This document shows, one piece after another, positions 41,709-51,122 of a stretch of 64,000 nucleotides of DNA. The notes beneath the pieces are model-generated. The model ran no database searches. It was not told where the DNA came from and saw only the letters and a list, made by a program, of their open reading frames with translations. The DNA comes from Shinella sp. UYSO24 (GTDB lineage: Bacteria; Pseudomonadota; Alphaproteobacteria; Rhizobiales; Rhizobiaceae): contig CABHNZ010000005.1 of NCBI GenBank assembly GCA_902167985.1, positions 62,001 through 126,000 on the forward strand, written 5' to 3'. Every line of letters starts with the position of its first letter. Position 1 is the stretch's first letter. Both the position numbers and the translations under genes were made by a program.

Positions 41709-41744
41709 AAAAGCCCATGTCTCCGGCGGGAGACATGGGCTTTT
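41709..41744. terminator. Bidirectional terminator between isochorismatase-like gene and cheW
   Basis: A perfect 16-bp stem (41709-41724 with 41729-41744; core GCCCATGTCTCC) has a 4-nt loop, A's before and T's after. It can end both convergent transcripts. Confidence 0.95.
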
Positions 41745-41778
41745 GCATGGGCGTTTGAATGGGCAGGATCCTGGTCGA

Positions 41779-42249
41779 TCAGGCGGCTTCGCGGCTCAGT
41801 TCGTCGGCAATGACGGTGTCGAGGTTGAGGAAGCAGACCATGGTCTTTTCGAGCGCCACGATGCCGCGGCAGAAGGCGCGCTGGCCTTCCGGAATGATTT
41901 CCGGCGCCGGCTGCAGGTCTTCGGCGCGGATGCTCATCATGTCGGAAACCTGCTCGACCAGAAGGCCGACGAGCTTGCCGGCGATGTCGGTGACGATGAT
42001 GGCCGAACGCTCAGACGGTTCGGTCATCTTCATGCCGAGGCGGCAGGCCATGTCGATGACCGGGATGACGGCGCCGCGCAGGTTGATGAGGCCGAGAACG
42101 TAGGGCGGCGTATGCGGCATCGGCGTGACCGGAGCCCAGCCGCGGATTTCGCGGATCGCCATGATATCGATGCAGAACTCCTGATCCGCGAGGTGGAAGG
42201 AGACGATTTCGAGATAGGCACCGGACTGCTTGATCGTGTTGTTGGTCAT
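41779..42249 (-). CDS. cheW: Chemotaxis coupling protein CheW
   Basis: The 156-residue protein has the CheW fold: YLEIVSFHLADQEFCIDI, IREIRGWAPVTPMPHTP, VLGLINLRGAVIPVIDMACRL and GLLVEQVSDMMSI. CheW bridges the methyl-accepting receptor and the CheA kinase. The gene starts one base after the stop of the receptor gene (mcp-cheW order on the minus strand), so the two are co-transcribed. No cheA, cheY or cheR is in the window, so the pair probably feeds an array encoded elsewhere. Confidence 0.96.
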   Translation of the reverse strand: MTNNTIKQSGAYLEIVSFHLADQEFCIDIMAIREIRGWAPVTPMPHTPPYVLGLINLRGAVIPVIDMACRLGMKMTEPSERSAIIVTDIAGKLVGLLVEQVSDMMSIRAEDLQPAPEIIPEGQRAFCRGIVALEKTMVCFLNLDTVIADELSREAA

Positions 42250-42250
42250 G

Positions 42251-44364
42251 TCAGAATTCTTCCCATTGGTCTGGATTGCTGTGTCTGGTCGGGGCGGCTT
42301 GTGCCTTTGCGGCGCCGCCGGTGGTGAAGGCGCCCGAAAGCCTGTTCATCAGGTTGCGGGCAGGAGAGGGTTGGGCCGAGCGCGTATCGGACGATGGTCT
42401 ATCGCGCGTGGGCCTGATGTGTGGGGGCCTGATGCGTGGGAGCCGGCTGCGCGCGGCGCCTGGGGCCGGTTGCCGGCGGGTGCCATGCGTGCGGCGGGCG
42501 GCAGGCCGGCGATCTGGCCGGAAAGCGTGCGGCCATGGGCGCTGAGCGCCTCGCCCGTTGCTGCGGCATCGATGGTGAACTGCGCCATCAGGCGATTGAG
42601 GTTTTCGGCATCCTGCGCCAGCGTATGGCTCGTGGCCGTCGACTGTTCCACCATGGCGGCATTCTGCTGCACGGCATGGTCCATATGGCCGACGGCGGTG
42701 TTGATCTCGGCAAGGCCGGACGATTGTTCACGCGCGAGGTGAAGATCGCCTGGACGTGGTCGTTGATCTTCACGACATCTTCGCCGATGCGGGTCAGCGC
42801 GTCGCCGGCAGCGCGCACCAGGTCGACACCGGTCTTGACTTCGCTCGACGAGCGGCCGACCAGTGCCTTGACGTCCTTTGCCGCATTGGCGGTGCGGCCG
42901 GCAAGCTCGCGGACTTCCTGGGCGACGACGGCAAAGCCCTTGCCTGCCTCACCGGCGCGGGCCGCCTCGACACCGGCATTCAGCGCCAGAAGATTGGTCT
43001 GGAAGGCGATTTCGTCGATGACGTTGATGATCTTGCCGATCTCGGCCGTCGCATCCTCGATACGGCCCATAGCGGCGGTCGCATCGCGCACGACGGGCGC
43101 GGATTTCTCCGTATAGTCCTTGGCGTGGCTCACCATCTCGCTTGCTTCCTGCGCACGCTCGGTTGCGCCGCGCACTGTGGTGGTGATCTCGTCCATGGCG
43201 GCCGAGGTTTCCTCCAGCGAGGCGGCCTGCTGTTCGGTGCGCTTGGCAAGATCATCTGCGGCAGCGCGCATCTCGGCGGCACTGGCGCCGATCGAGCCGG
43301 CATTGGCACGCACTTCGAGCATGAGCGCATTCAACTGGCTGACGACGCCGTTGAAATCGAGGCGCAGACGATCAATGTCCTTGCGGAAGGGGCGATCGAG
43401 ACTGGTGGAGAGATCGCCGGAAGACAGGCGGTTGAGGCCGGTTGCGAGTGCTTCCACGGCAAAATGCAGCGCCTCGGTATCCGCTTTCTGCAGATCCTCG
43501 CGCTCGCGACGCTGGCGTTCGTTGTCCTTTCGCGCGTCTTCGATGTGGCCTTCCAGCACCAGGCGTTCGGCGCCGGATGTGCGGAAGATATCGGTCGCGC
43601 GCGCATGTCACCGATCTCGTCGCTGCGGTCGATGCCGGTGACGGCGGTCTGATAATCGCCGTTGACGATGCGCTGCATGCTGGCGCGCACGGCCGCGATG
43701 CCGCGGCGAATGGCGCCGCCGTGATAGACCTGCAGCACGGCCAGAACCAGAAGGGCGATGAGGCCGCAGACGAGCTGGATATAGAGCGAGGTGGCGGAAA
43801 GCGTCTTTGCCTCGGTAACGCGGGCCTTCACCAGTTTCTGGCCGCCTCGGCAAGTTTGGTCAGGGTTGCGGTTGTGCGGCCGCCTTCGGTGTCGATGACG
43901 TCGTCGAGTGCGCTATAGGCGGTTTCCGGGGCGCGGCTGACGACGAGATTGACGAGGTCGACGGAAATCGACTGGCCAAGGCGGGCGAGATCCTGATCGA
44001 TGCTGGCTATGCCGCTCGTATCGCCGGTCTCTGTGGCGAGGAGGCGGATATCGGCCGTGCCGGCGGACAGAGTTGCGACCGAATCGGCGACGATCTTTGC
44101 GCGTGCGGGGTCGATTGCGCCGGCATCGCGATCGACGATCGTGTCCATGGCGGCGAGAATGAGCTGGAGATTGGCGATGCGCAGCGCATTGGCCTGATCG
44201 ACCTGGCGCTGCGTCTCTGTCGCCCGTTCAAGGCCGGCTTCCACCTGAACGCCTTCGTACCAGCCGACTGCGAGGATGATGCCGATGCCTGCAAATGCGG
44301 TCGCAGCCAGCGTCGAGAGGCGCTTGCTGACGGAAAATGTCCTGCGGATCGATGGCGTGGCCAT
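42251..44364 (-). CDS. Methyl-accepting chemotaxis protein (four frameshifts)
   Basis: The receptor reads across five frames. Residues about 14-35 are a membrane helix, a helical periplasmic sensor follows, a second helix is [18 protein letters not shown], and a HAMP domain ([20 protein letters not shown]) precedes the signalling domain with the hairpin-tip region [23 protein letters not shown]. The protein ends NPDQWEEF, a pentapeptide-like tail that recruits CheR/CheB in other receptors. Bases are missing near 43840, 43601 (ATG-GCG read ATGCG), 42737 (TCGGCG read TCGCG) and 42357. The repaired length is about 705 residues. All four are single losses, three in GG or GGC contexts, so they look like sequence errors. 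Confidence 0.9.
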
Positions 44365-44705
44365 GACGCGACTGTCCTTGGCACCGGCGGGCCGGCGTGG
44401 GTGAAAACCGTGCAGAGCGAGGACGGGTATCCCGACGTCATGTCAAATCGGCTCGCGGGGTTTGCGTCGCATGCCGGGCATGCGCCTGCGATCGTTGCTT
44501 TCCCCAGCTTTCCGCGAGCCACCTTCGCAAGAATGGACGGTCGCAGAGAGGTCTTAAACTTTCGCTAAGAGATGCCCGAAGACGCGCCATGATGGGCCTG
44601 CAAACCACGCGGAAACCGGGAAGTGAGTTGCAATGTGCCCCCAGCGGGCCTACTGGTCTGGCTCTTAAAGCCTGTGCGGCCCCGGCTGCAGCAAAGAGAT
44701 AGCCG
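44365..44705. other. Intergenic region between divergent mcp and SCO1-type gene
   Basis: There is no gene in these 341 bp; ORFs here do not look coding. The promoters for the mcp-cheW pair (minus) and for the SCO1-type gene (plus) are expected. I see no diagnostic boxes or repeats. Confidence 0.5.
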
Positions 44706-45305
44706 ATGAAGACCTTTCGCGTGATTCTGTGGTCAGCCATCGTGGTGCTGGCCGGCCTGCTCGTCATGCTCACCCTCAACATGACCCGGCCACGGCAGGT
44801 GGCAAGCGAAGCGCCTTTCGGCGTGCCGTTTGAGCTCGTGGCGCAGGATGGCAAGCCGATTACCGAACAGGCGTTTCGCGACAAGCCGACGGCGTTGTTC
44901 TTCGGCTTTACCAATTGCCCGGAAGTCTGTCCGACGACGCTGTTCGAGCTGAATGGCTGGCTGCACAAGGTAGATCCGGACGGCACGAAGATGAATGCCT
45001 TCTTCGTCAGCATCGATCCCGACCGGGATACGCCGGAGGTGATCAACCAGTATGTCTCCAATGTCAGCGACCGGATCAAGGGCATTTCCGGCCCGCCGGA
45101 CAAGGTTCGCGAGATGGCCAAGGGCTTCAAGGTCTATTTCAAGAAAGTGCCGGTCGACGAGAAAGACCCGAATGGCGACTATACGATGGACCACACGGCT
45201 TCCGTGTTTCTCCTGAAGGATGGCGGCAAGTTTGCCGGCACGATTGCCTATGGCGAGCCGGAGGATGCGGCGGTGAAGAAGCTGGAAAATCTCATCAAGG
45301 GGTGA
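44706..45305 (+). CDS. SCO1/SenC family copper chaperone
   Basis: The 199-residue protein is anchored by one N-terminal helix at about residues 7-26 (VILWSAIVVLAGLLVMLTL) and has a thioredoxin-like periplasmic domain. The copper ligands are the two Cys of NCPEVCP (about residues 76 and 80) and the His of YTMDHTASVFLL. SISIDPDRDTPEV is also typical (here FVSIDPDRDTPEV). The family delivers copper to the CuA site of cytochrome c oxidase. No oxidase gene is nearby. Confidence 0.94.
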   Translation: MKTFRVILWSAIVVLAGLLVMLTLNMTRPRQVASEAPFGVPFELVAQDGKPITEQAFRDKPTALFFGFTNCPEVCPTTLFELNGWLHKVDPDGTKMNAFFVSIDPDRDTPEVINQYVSNVSDRIKGISGPPDKVREMAKGFKVYFKKVPVDEKDPNGDYTMDHTASVFLLKDGGKFAGTIAYGEPEDAAVKKLENLIKG

Positions 45306-45438
45306 GGTGAGGGTGCTTTCACCGGCGTGCAAGGCCGTTATCCTGCAGTTTCCGGCGGTGTTTTAGGCCCCGGCGCGCTTGAAGCGACAAGGCTTTCTGT
45401 GGCAAAGCAGCCGCAACGGCATCAGAAGGGCGACTGCC

Positions 45439-46320
45439 TTGAGTGAAATTCGACTTTACGTCACCTCCACCGAAAAGGGTGCGGGCGAGATCCTCGACAT
45501 CCTGTCGGAGGTTTTCGGCGAGGAAGACTTCGCGATCGCGACCACCGAAGTGGACGAGAAGCGCGATATCTGGGAAGCCTCCGTCTACATGATGGCGGAT
45601 CAGGAAGACGAGGTGCGCGAGCGCATCGCGCTCGGCCTGTCGCATGCCTATCCCGACCTCGAGATCACGATGGAGGTCATTCCCGACGTCGACTGGATCG
45701 CCAAGTCTCTCGAAGGGTTGAAGCCGGTCCGTGCCGGGCGCTTCATCGTGCATGGCTCGCATGACCGCGACAAGGTGAAGATCAACGATATCGCCATCGA
45801 GATCGATGCGGGGCAGGCTTTCGGGACCGGCCATCACGGCACGACGGCGGGCTGCCTCGAAGTGATCGAAACGGTGGTGCGCGCCGAAGAGCCGCGCAAT
45901 GCACTCGATCTTGGTACCGGCAGCGGCGTTCTGGCGATTGCAGTGCGCAAGCTGCGCAATATTCCGGTTCTGGCCACCGATATCGATCCGATCGCCGTCA
46001 GGGTCGCCAAGGAAAATGTCCGCCGCAACGAGATCGCATCGAACATGCGGCTTGAGACGGCGCCGGGTTTCCATTCTGTTTCGTTCAAGCAGGAAGGGCC
46101 GTTCGACCTCATCATCGCCAATATTCTGGCGCGGCCGCTGATGAAGATGGCGCCTCAGCTTGCCGCGCATCTGACGCCGGGCGGCTCGGTCATCCTGTCG
46201 GGTATTCTGGCCGAACAGCGCTGGAAGGTGCTTGCCGCCTATTCCGGCGTGCGCCTGCACCATGTCCGCACCATCTGGCGTAATGGCTGGGTGACGATGC
46301 ACCTCAAGGCAGGTATCTGA
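45439..46320 (+). CDS. prmA: Ribosomal protein L11 methyltransferase PrmA
   Basis: PrmA trimethylates ribosomal protein L11 with SAM. The 293-residue protein starts at TTG 45439 (SEIRLYVTSTEKGAGEIL, AAGGGCG upstream); a further in-frame TTG at 45379 adds residues not typical of the family. The substrate-recognition domain is followed by AFGTGHHGTT, ALDLGTGSGVLAIA (SAM loop), ATDIDPIAV and LIIANILARPLMKM (the NILA/NPP-like catalytic segment). The last codons lie in a 14-bp tandem repeat. The frame is intact. Confidence 0.93.
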   Translation: MSEIRLYVTSTEKGAGEILDILSEVFGEEDFAIATTEVDEKRDIWEASVYMMADQEDEVRERIALGLSHAYPDLEITMEVIPDVDWIAKSLEGLKPVRAGRFIVHGSHDRDKVKINDIAIEIDAGQAFGTGHHGTTAGCLEVIETVVRAEEPRNALDLGTGSGVLAIAVRKLRNIPVLATDIDPIAVRVAKENVRRNEIASNMRLETAPGFHSVSFKQEGPFDLIIANILARPLMKMAPQLAAHLTPGGSVILSGILAEQRWKVLAAYSGVRLHHVRTIWRNGWVTMHLKAGI

Positions 46321-46381
46321 AGGCTGGCATCTGGATTCAGGCACTTGAAGTCGGGCACCTGAGGTCAGGTGTCTGATATCT
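46312..46381 (+). repeat. Degenerate 14-bp tandem repeat across the prmA stop
   Basis: Five adjacent 14-bp units start at 46312, 46326, 46340, 46354 and 46368. They share the pattern GGYRYCTG and diverge in the second half; a partial sixth follows. The array includes the prmA stop codon. Confidence 0.75.
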
Positions 46382-46554
46382 GGGTGTCACGCTTTTGCGG
46401 CGTAGGAATTGCGGCGTCTATCGCGAAGCCTCAAGCCTGACCTTCGGCATTCTCGGGCTTGTTCCGACAATCTGTCCAGCCGCAACATGACTGTGATCAG
46501 ATCCTCGCCACAAAGGCGAGGATGATGGCGTCGGATATGCGGGGGAGTAAAATC

Positions 46555-46722
46555 TCAGAAGGTGAAGCGGCTGTTGTGGCGCACTTCCTGACGGGTGGTG
46601 CCGAGGGCTTCCAGCGTGCGGTCGTCCAGCTTCACCATCGCATCCTGAAGGTAATGCGCGGCCTCGCGCTTGCGGGCTTCGATCATGCGGTTATAGGCAT
46701 TTCTGAACAGACGGGCGGGCAT
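46555..46722 (-). CDS. Small DUF1127-like protein
   Basis: This is a 55-residue basic protein: RLFRNAYNRMIEARKREAAHY, then LDDRTLEALG and RQEVR. The spacing of the basic helix and the (L/M)xDRxLxxLGxxRxEI-like segment resembles the DUF1127 (YjiS-like) family, which is abundant in alphaproteobacteria and linked to RNA turnover and phosphate/carbon stress in some species. I choose ATG 46722 with AAAGAG upstream; an earlier start at 46791 would add an unlike N-terminus. Assignment to the family is tentative. Confidence 0.6.
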   Translation of the reverse strand: MPARLFRNAYNRMIEARKREAAHYLQDAMVKLDDRTLEALGTTRQEVRHNSRFTF

Positions 46723-47071
46723 CTCTTTGCACCTTGGTTTGCCGGGGTTGATCTGGGGTTTGCCGGGAGGGTCATCTTCAAGAGCAGCCATTCCTGCTGC
46801 CCTTCGATGACCTTCATATAGGCCGATCCGGCCCCTTGCGGCAGGTGGAGCGCCTCAGAGGTGTCATGCGATTAGTGCATGGCTTATGGACGATATGTCG
46901 CATGGATGCGGGTCCGTGCACAGAAAATGGTCATTCACCGTTCAGGTCGATCATCCTCACCATTCTGTTCGTGGCATGTCGAAGGGGGTGGCAGTCATCT
47001 TTGGAAATCGGCTAACATGACGGTTCATCCGCATTCCCTGCCACACATCAGACCAGCCGGAAAATCCGATC
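46723..47071. other. Intergenic region before pepP
   Basis: There is no gene in these 349 bp. It holds the promoter of the small DUF1127-like gene (minus) and of the aminopeptidase P gene (plus). I see no distinctive repeats or hairpins. Confidence 0.5.
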
Positions 47072-48904
47072 ATGTTCCAGTCGTTCGAAACGAAATCCGC
47101 GCCGCAATTCGGTGCCGAGCGTGTCAAAGCCCTGCGTGCCTCCTTCGAAGCGCTCGGGATCGACGGGTTTCTGGTGCCGCGTGCCGATGAATATCTCGGC
47201 GAATATGTGCCGGAAGCCTCTGAGCGGCTGGCATGGCTCACCGGCTTTACCGGTTCGGCCGGCATCGCGCTCATCACGCAGCGTGAGGCGGTCGTCTTCG
47301 TCGATGGCCGTTACGTGACGCAGCTGGCCGAACAGGTGGACGGTTCGGTATTTTCCGGCGGCGATCTCGTCAACGAGCCGCCGCATCTGTGGCTTGCCAG
47401 CCATGCGCCGAAAGGTTTTCGGCTCGGCATCGATCCGTGGCTGCATGGCGGGGCGGAAGCCCGTCGCCTCGGCACCGCGCTCGCCGAGATCGGCGGCACT
47501 CTCGTTCCGCTCAATGCTAATCCGCTCGATGCGATCTGGGCCGACCGGCCGGCCGAGCCGCTCGGCGCCGTCAGCCTTCAGGCTCAGGATCTCACCGGCA
47601 AATCCGCCGCCGTGAAATTGCAGGAGATGGCCGCCGAAGTGGAAAAGGCCGGCGGCAAGGCCGTGGTGATTGCCGATCCGTCTTCGGTCGCATGGATCTT
47701 CAATATTCGCGGCGATGACGTGCCGCATACGCCGCATCCTCTCGCACGCACCATCATCCCGGCGACAGGCAAGCCGGAACTGTTCATCGATCCGCGCAAG
47801 CTTGGCGAGGAGCAGGCCGCCTATCTCGATCAGCTGGCCGTCCGTTACGAACCTCTGGAACTGGATGCGCGGATAGCGGCCCATGCGAAGGATGGCGGGC
47901 GCATTCTCGTCGATCCGGATCTCGCGTCGCTGGCGCTTGCCTTTGCCATCAAGGCCGGTGGCGGCGAGGCGGTCGAGGCGCAGGATCCGGCAAAGCTGCC
48001 GCGGGCTGTAAAAACTTCGGCGGAACTCGAAGGCTCGTCCAAGGCGCATCTTCAGGATGGCGCGGCAATGGTCGAGTTTCTTCATTGGCTCGACAGCCAG
48101 GCGCCGGGCTCGATCACCGAGATCGCAACGGTCGAGGCGCTGGAAAAGGCGCGCGCACGGGTCGGGCAAAGCCTTCAGAACCCGCTCAAGGATATTTCCT
48201 TCGATACGATTTCCGGTGCCGGCGAACATGGCGCCGTCATCCATTACCGGGTGACGCGCGAGAGCGACAAGGTGCTTGCCGATGGTGAGCTCTTCCTGAT
48301 CGATTCGGGCGCGCAATATGTGAACGGCACGACGGATATTACTCGCACGGTTGCGATCGGTTCGGTGCCGGAGGAGCAGAAGAAGTTCTTCACGCTCGTG
48401 CTGAAGGGCATGATCGCAATCAGCACGGCGCGCTTCCCGAAGGGGACGCGCGGCTGCGATCTCGATCCCCTGGCGCGTATCGCGCTCTGGAAGGCCGGCG
48501 GCGATTACGCCCATGGCACGGGGCACGGGGTCGGCTCCTATCTCTCCGTGCATGAGGGGCCGCAGCGCATCTCGCGGCTTGCGGTGCAGGAGCTGCTGCC
48601 CGGCATGATCCTGTCGAACGAGCCTGGGTATTATCGTCCCGGCGTCTTCGGCATCCGTATCGAGAACCTCATCTATGTGGAGGAGGGGCAGGAGATTGCC
48701 GGTGGCGATCAGAAGATGCGGTCGTTTGCGACGCTCACATGGTGCCCGATCGACCGCCGCCTCGTCGTGCCGTCACTGATGACGGAAGAGGAATTGCAGT
48801 GGCTCAATGATTACCACGCGCAGGTTCGTGAAAAGCTGATGCCGCTGATCGAGCGCCCGGAAGTTGCCGACTGGCTTGTCGCCGCGACCGAGGTCATCGG
48901 CTGA
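47072..48904 (+). CDS. Xaa-Pro aminopeptidase (aminopeptidase P, M24B)
   Basis: The enzyme removes N-terminal residues before Pro. At 610 residues it belongs to the long three-domain form: two creatinase-like N-terminal domains (GIDGFLVPRADEYLGEYVP, VVIADPSSVAWIFNIRG) and the pita-bread domain. Metal ligands are the Asp pair in LIDSGAQYVNGTTDITRT, the His in HGTGHGVGSYL, and the Glu residues in SNEPGYY and IRIENLIYVEE. ATG 47072 has GGAAAA upstream. The product is cytoplasmic with no signal. The frame is intact. Confidence 0.95.
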   Translation: MFQSFETKSAPQFGAERVKALRASFEALGIDGFLVPRADEYLGEYVPEASERLAWLTGFTGSAGIALITQREAVVFVDGRYVTQLAEQVDGSVFSGGDLVNEPPHLWLASHAPKGFRLGIDPWLHGGAEARRLGTALAEIGGTLVPLNANPLDAIWADRPAEPLGAVSLQAQDLTGKSAAVKLQEMAAEVEKAGGKAVVIADPSSVAWIFNIRGDDVPHTPHPLARTIIPATGKPELFIDPRKLGEEQAAYLDQLAVRYEPLELDARIAAHAKDGGRILVDPDLASLALAFAIKAGGGEAVEAQDPAKLPRAVKTSAELEGSSKAHLQDGAAMVEFLHWLDSQAPGSITEIATVEALEKARARVGQSLQNPLKDISFDTISGAGEHGAVIHYRVTRESDKVLADGELFLIDSGAQYVNGTTDITRTVAIGSVPEEQKKFFTLVLKGMIAISTARFPKGTRGCDLDPLARIALWKAGGDYAHGTGHGVGSYLSVHEGPQRISRLAVQELLPGMILSNEPGYYRPGVFGIRIENLIYVEEGQEIAGGDQKMRSFATLTWCPIDRRLVVPSLMTEEELQWLNDYHAQVREKLMPLIERPEVADWLVAATEVIG

Positions 48905-48948
48905 GATTAGTGTGAGATAAGGGCAGGGCGCTTCGGCGCCCTCCTCAT

Positions 48949-49262
48949 TCAAAATCCAAGAAGATGCCGGCAGGCCATGATCGCCAGCCATCCGGCGCCG
49001 AGCATGACGAGGCCCGGCTGGCGCAGTGCGACGGCAAGCGCCACGACGAGTGCGATCTTCACATCCCAGCCGGAATAGAAGGCGGTCGGCGCAACGAGCG
49101 TCGTCAGGACGGCGGCCGGCACGGCATTCAGCGCCGCTTCCAGCCGTGGCGGGACGCTCGACATGCGGGTGATCAGCACATAGCCGCCGATACGGGTGAG
49201 ATAGGTCGCGACGCTGCCGCGAGGATCAGGAGAACGGTGTGAAGGTCGGTTACGCCATTCAT
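48949..49262 (-). CDS. azlD: AzlD family branched-chain amino acid exporter subunit (frameshifted)
   Basis: This small membrane partner of AzlC is about 104 residues with three to four helices: TYLTRIGGYVLIT, NAVPAAVLTTLVAPTAFYSG and IALVVALAVALRQPGLVMLG. The start ATG 49262 reads MNGVTDLHTVLLILA and then loses frame: GCG-GCA-GCG should read GCG-GGC-AGC-GTC, one G lost near 49222, after which the frame continues GSVATYLTRIGG. It lies 2 bp after azlC, as usual for the pair. AzlCD exports branched-chain amino acids or their analogues. Confidence 0.85.
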
Positions 49263-49264
49263 GG

Positions 49265-50029
49265 TCACGCCTCCTGTCCGGCCGAGGCCGGGCCTGTATT
49301 CGTCTTGGCGTTTTCACGCTTTCCGCTTTCGCTCTCACCATTCTTGCGCGGGCCGGCGGGTGCCATGATGGCCGCAACCAGAACGCCGGCTGCGGCGCCT
49401 GCACTGACATGCCAGGGCGAGCCGATCGTGTGATAGGCGGCGATCGAGACGACGGCGCTGGCAATGACGATCGGGTAGAAATTCGGCCGCTTGTGGAAGC
49501 CGGTCAGCATGCCGAGGAAATAGATCGCCGGCAGGACATCGAAGCCGAGCGCATGGGTGTCGCCGATCAGGCCGCCGAAGACGGCGCCGACCGCCGTCGA
49601 GCCGATCCATGAGGGATAGACGACAGCTGCCATGGCCAGCCACCAGCCGATCGTCACCGGCTGCTGATTATCGACGCGCTTCGTCGCCTCGGCAAATTGC
49701 GGATCGACGAGCAGGAAGAAGGCGAGCGCCCGCTGGAGGCCGGTGAAATGCGCGATCGCCGGCGTCAGTGCTGCCGAATAGAGGATATGGCGGAAGTTGA
49801 CGGCGAAGATCGACAGGATGACCAGCCATGCCGGCACGCTCTGGCCGAAGAGTTCGATGCCGACGATCTGGCTTGCGCCCGCATAGATGCTGGCGCTCAT
49901 CAGCACGGCCTCGAACGGGCTCAACCCCTGATCGATGGCAAGCGCGCCGAACAGAACGCCGAAGGGGGCCGATGACAGCGCCGCAACGGCGCCGGATCGT
50001 ATGCCGGCCTGAAAATCTCTGGTGGTCAT
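49265..50029 (-). CDS. azlC: AzlC family branched-chain amino acid exporter subunit
   Basis: The 254-residue membrane protein begins at ATG 50029 (MTTRDFQAGIRSG) and has the AzlC pattern: PFGVLFGALAIDQGLSPFEAVLMSASIYAGASQI and NFRHILYSAALTP near residues 25-95. The C-terminal about 25 residues are charged and cytoplasmic. It forms a transporter with AzlD, encoded 2 bp downstream. A GAGGAG site precedes the start, although the spacing is long; an ATG at 50083 is less likely. Confidence 0.9.
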   Translation of the reverse strand: MTTRDFQAGIRSGAVAALSSAPFGVLFGALAIDQGLSPFEAVLMSASIYAGASQIVGIELFGQSVPAWLVILSIFAVNFRHILYSAALTPAIAHFTGLQRALAFFLLVDPQFAEATKRVDNQQPVTIGWWLAMAAVVYPSWIGSTAVGAVFGGLIGDTHALGFDVLPAIYFLGMLTGFHKRPNFYPIVIASAVVSIAAYHTIGSPWHVSAGAAAGVLVAAIMAPAGPRKNGESESGKRENAKTNTGPASAGQEA

Positions 50030-50163
50030 GTCGCTGAAAACTCCTCGCGCGATGCGTTTAAGACGCGCGGCAAGGAACAGCAATCCAATATTGCTGATGC
50101 AGCGATGGATTCTTTTGATCTACAGGGCTTCTGGTGGAAAGTCCGTGCGCGGTCGATCGACCG

Positions 50164-50790
50164 TCAGCGGTGCAGGATCTGGCGGCTGGTGACGATGTCG
50201 ACGCCGTTCGCCTTCATCTCGGCAATCGCTGCCTTGACGCCTTCCGGGTCGATGCCGCGGCTGGCATCCTCGATGAAGCGTATTTTCAGGCCCGGCAGCA
50301 TGTCGGCGGCATCGAGGGCGGAAAATTTCACGCAGTAATCGGTTGCAAGGCCGCAAAGATCGATTTCCGTCACCTGCTGGGCCGTCAGATAGGCGGCAAG
50401 GCCGGTGAGTGCGCCCTGATCATTGTCACGGAAGGCCGAATAGCTGTCGACGGCGGGGTTTTCACCCTTCTGCTGGATATGGTCGATCGCATCGAGAGCG
50501 AGATCCGGGTGAAACTCGGCATCGTGCGTGCCCTGCACGCAATGATCCGGCCACATGACCTGCGGCTTGCCGGAAAGTTCGCCCATGTCGAAGGGTTTTG
50601 CGCCCTGATGCTGGGAGGCGAAGCTGCCGTGGTTTTCCGGATGCCAGTCCTGCGAGGCGACGATCACGTCATAGCCGCCATCGCGAATCAGCCGGTTGGC
50701 GACGGGCACGATCTCGTCTCCATGCGGCACCGGCAGGTTGCCGCCGGGGCAGAAGCCGTTCTGGATATCGATCAGGAGCAGGGCCTTCAT
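50164..50790 (-). CDS. pncA: Nicotinamidase PncA
   Basis: PncA converts nicotinamide to nicotinate for NAD salvage. The 208-residue protein has LLIDIQNGFCPGGNLPV (catalytic Asp), the metal site SQDWHPENHGSFASQHQG (Asp/His), MWPDHCVQGT, and the nucleophile Cys in CGLATDYCVKFSALDA. GGAGG precedes ATG 50790, which I prefer over an upstream start at 50859. The gene is a single unit on the minus strand. Confidence 0.94.
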   Translation of the reverse strand: MKALLLIDIQNGFCPGGNLPVPHGDEIVPVANRLIRDGGYDVIVASQDWHPENHGSFASQHQGAKPFDMGELSGKPQVMWPDHCVQGTHDAEFHPDLALDAIDHIQQKGENPAVDSYSAFRDNDQGALTGLAAYLTAQQVTEIDLCGLATDYCVKFSALDAADMLPGLKIRFIEDASRGIDPEGVKAAIAEMKANGVDIVTSRQILHR

Positions 50791-51122
50791 CTCAAACCTC
50801 CATACCGACCATCCGTAGCGCGGCGGCCGGTTGTCTTTCACTGGAGGCCAAGATGGCAAGGACAGGACGGCGGATCAAGCGCCCTCGTTTCGCTCTTCAC
50901 GCCGTCCTGCCTTGCCGCCCCGCCTCTTAGCCCCGCCGCAACAGCCGTGCGTGTCGCAGTTCCGGAAGGGCCACCCCTCATGATCCGCGGATATCTCCAG
51001 GGATCATTACCGGCGGGGCATTCAGATTTCCGTCTCGCGGCAGTACATCATAAATCACTTATTAAGAATATTAGAAAATATTGAAATAACCGAAAACGAA
51101 TTTGAGGCTGGGGATAACACCG
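50791..51122. other. Intergenic region with a long imperfect hairpin, before the adhesin gene
   Basis: These 332 bp hold no gene. An inverted repeat, 50855-50872 against 50900-50916, matches over 17 bases with one bulge and encloses a 27-nt loop. The final 80 bp are AT-rich (two AATATT boxes near 51067 and 51076) and probably contain the promoter of the adhesin gene. Confidence 0.6.

Noticed and set aside
46879-47190. 103-codon plus-strand ORF before and into pepP
   Set aside because: It runs into pepP in another frame and has no coding character.
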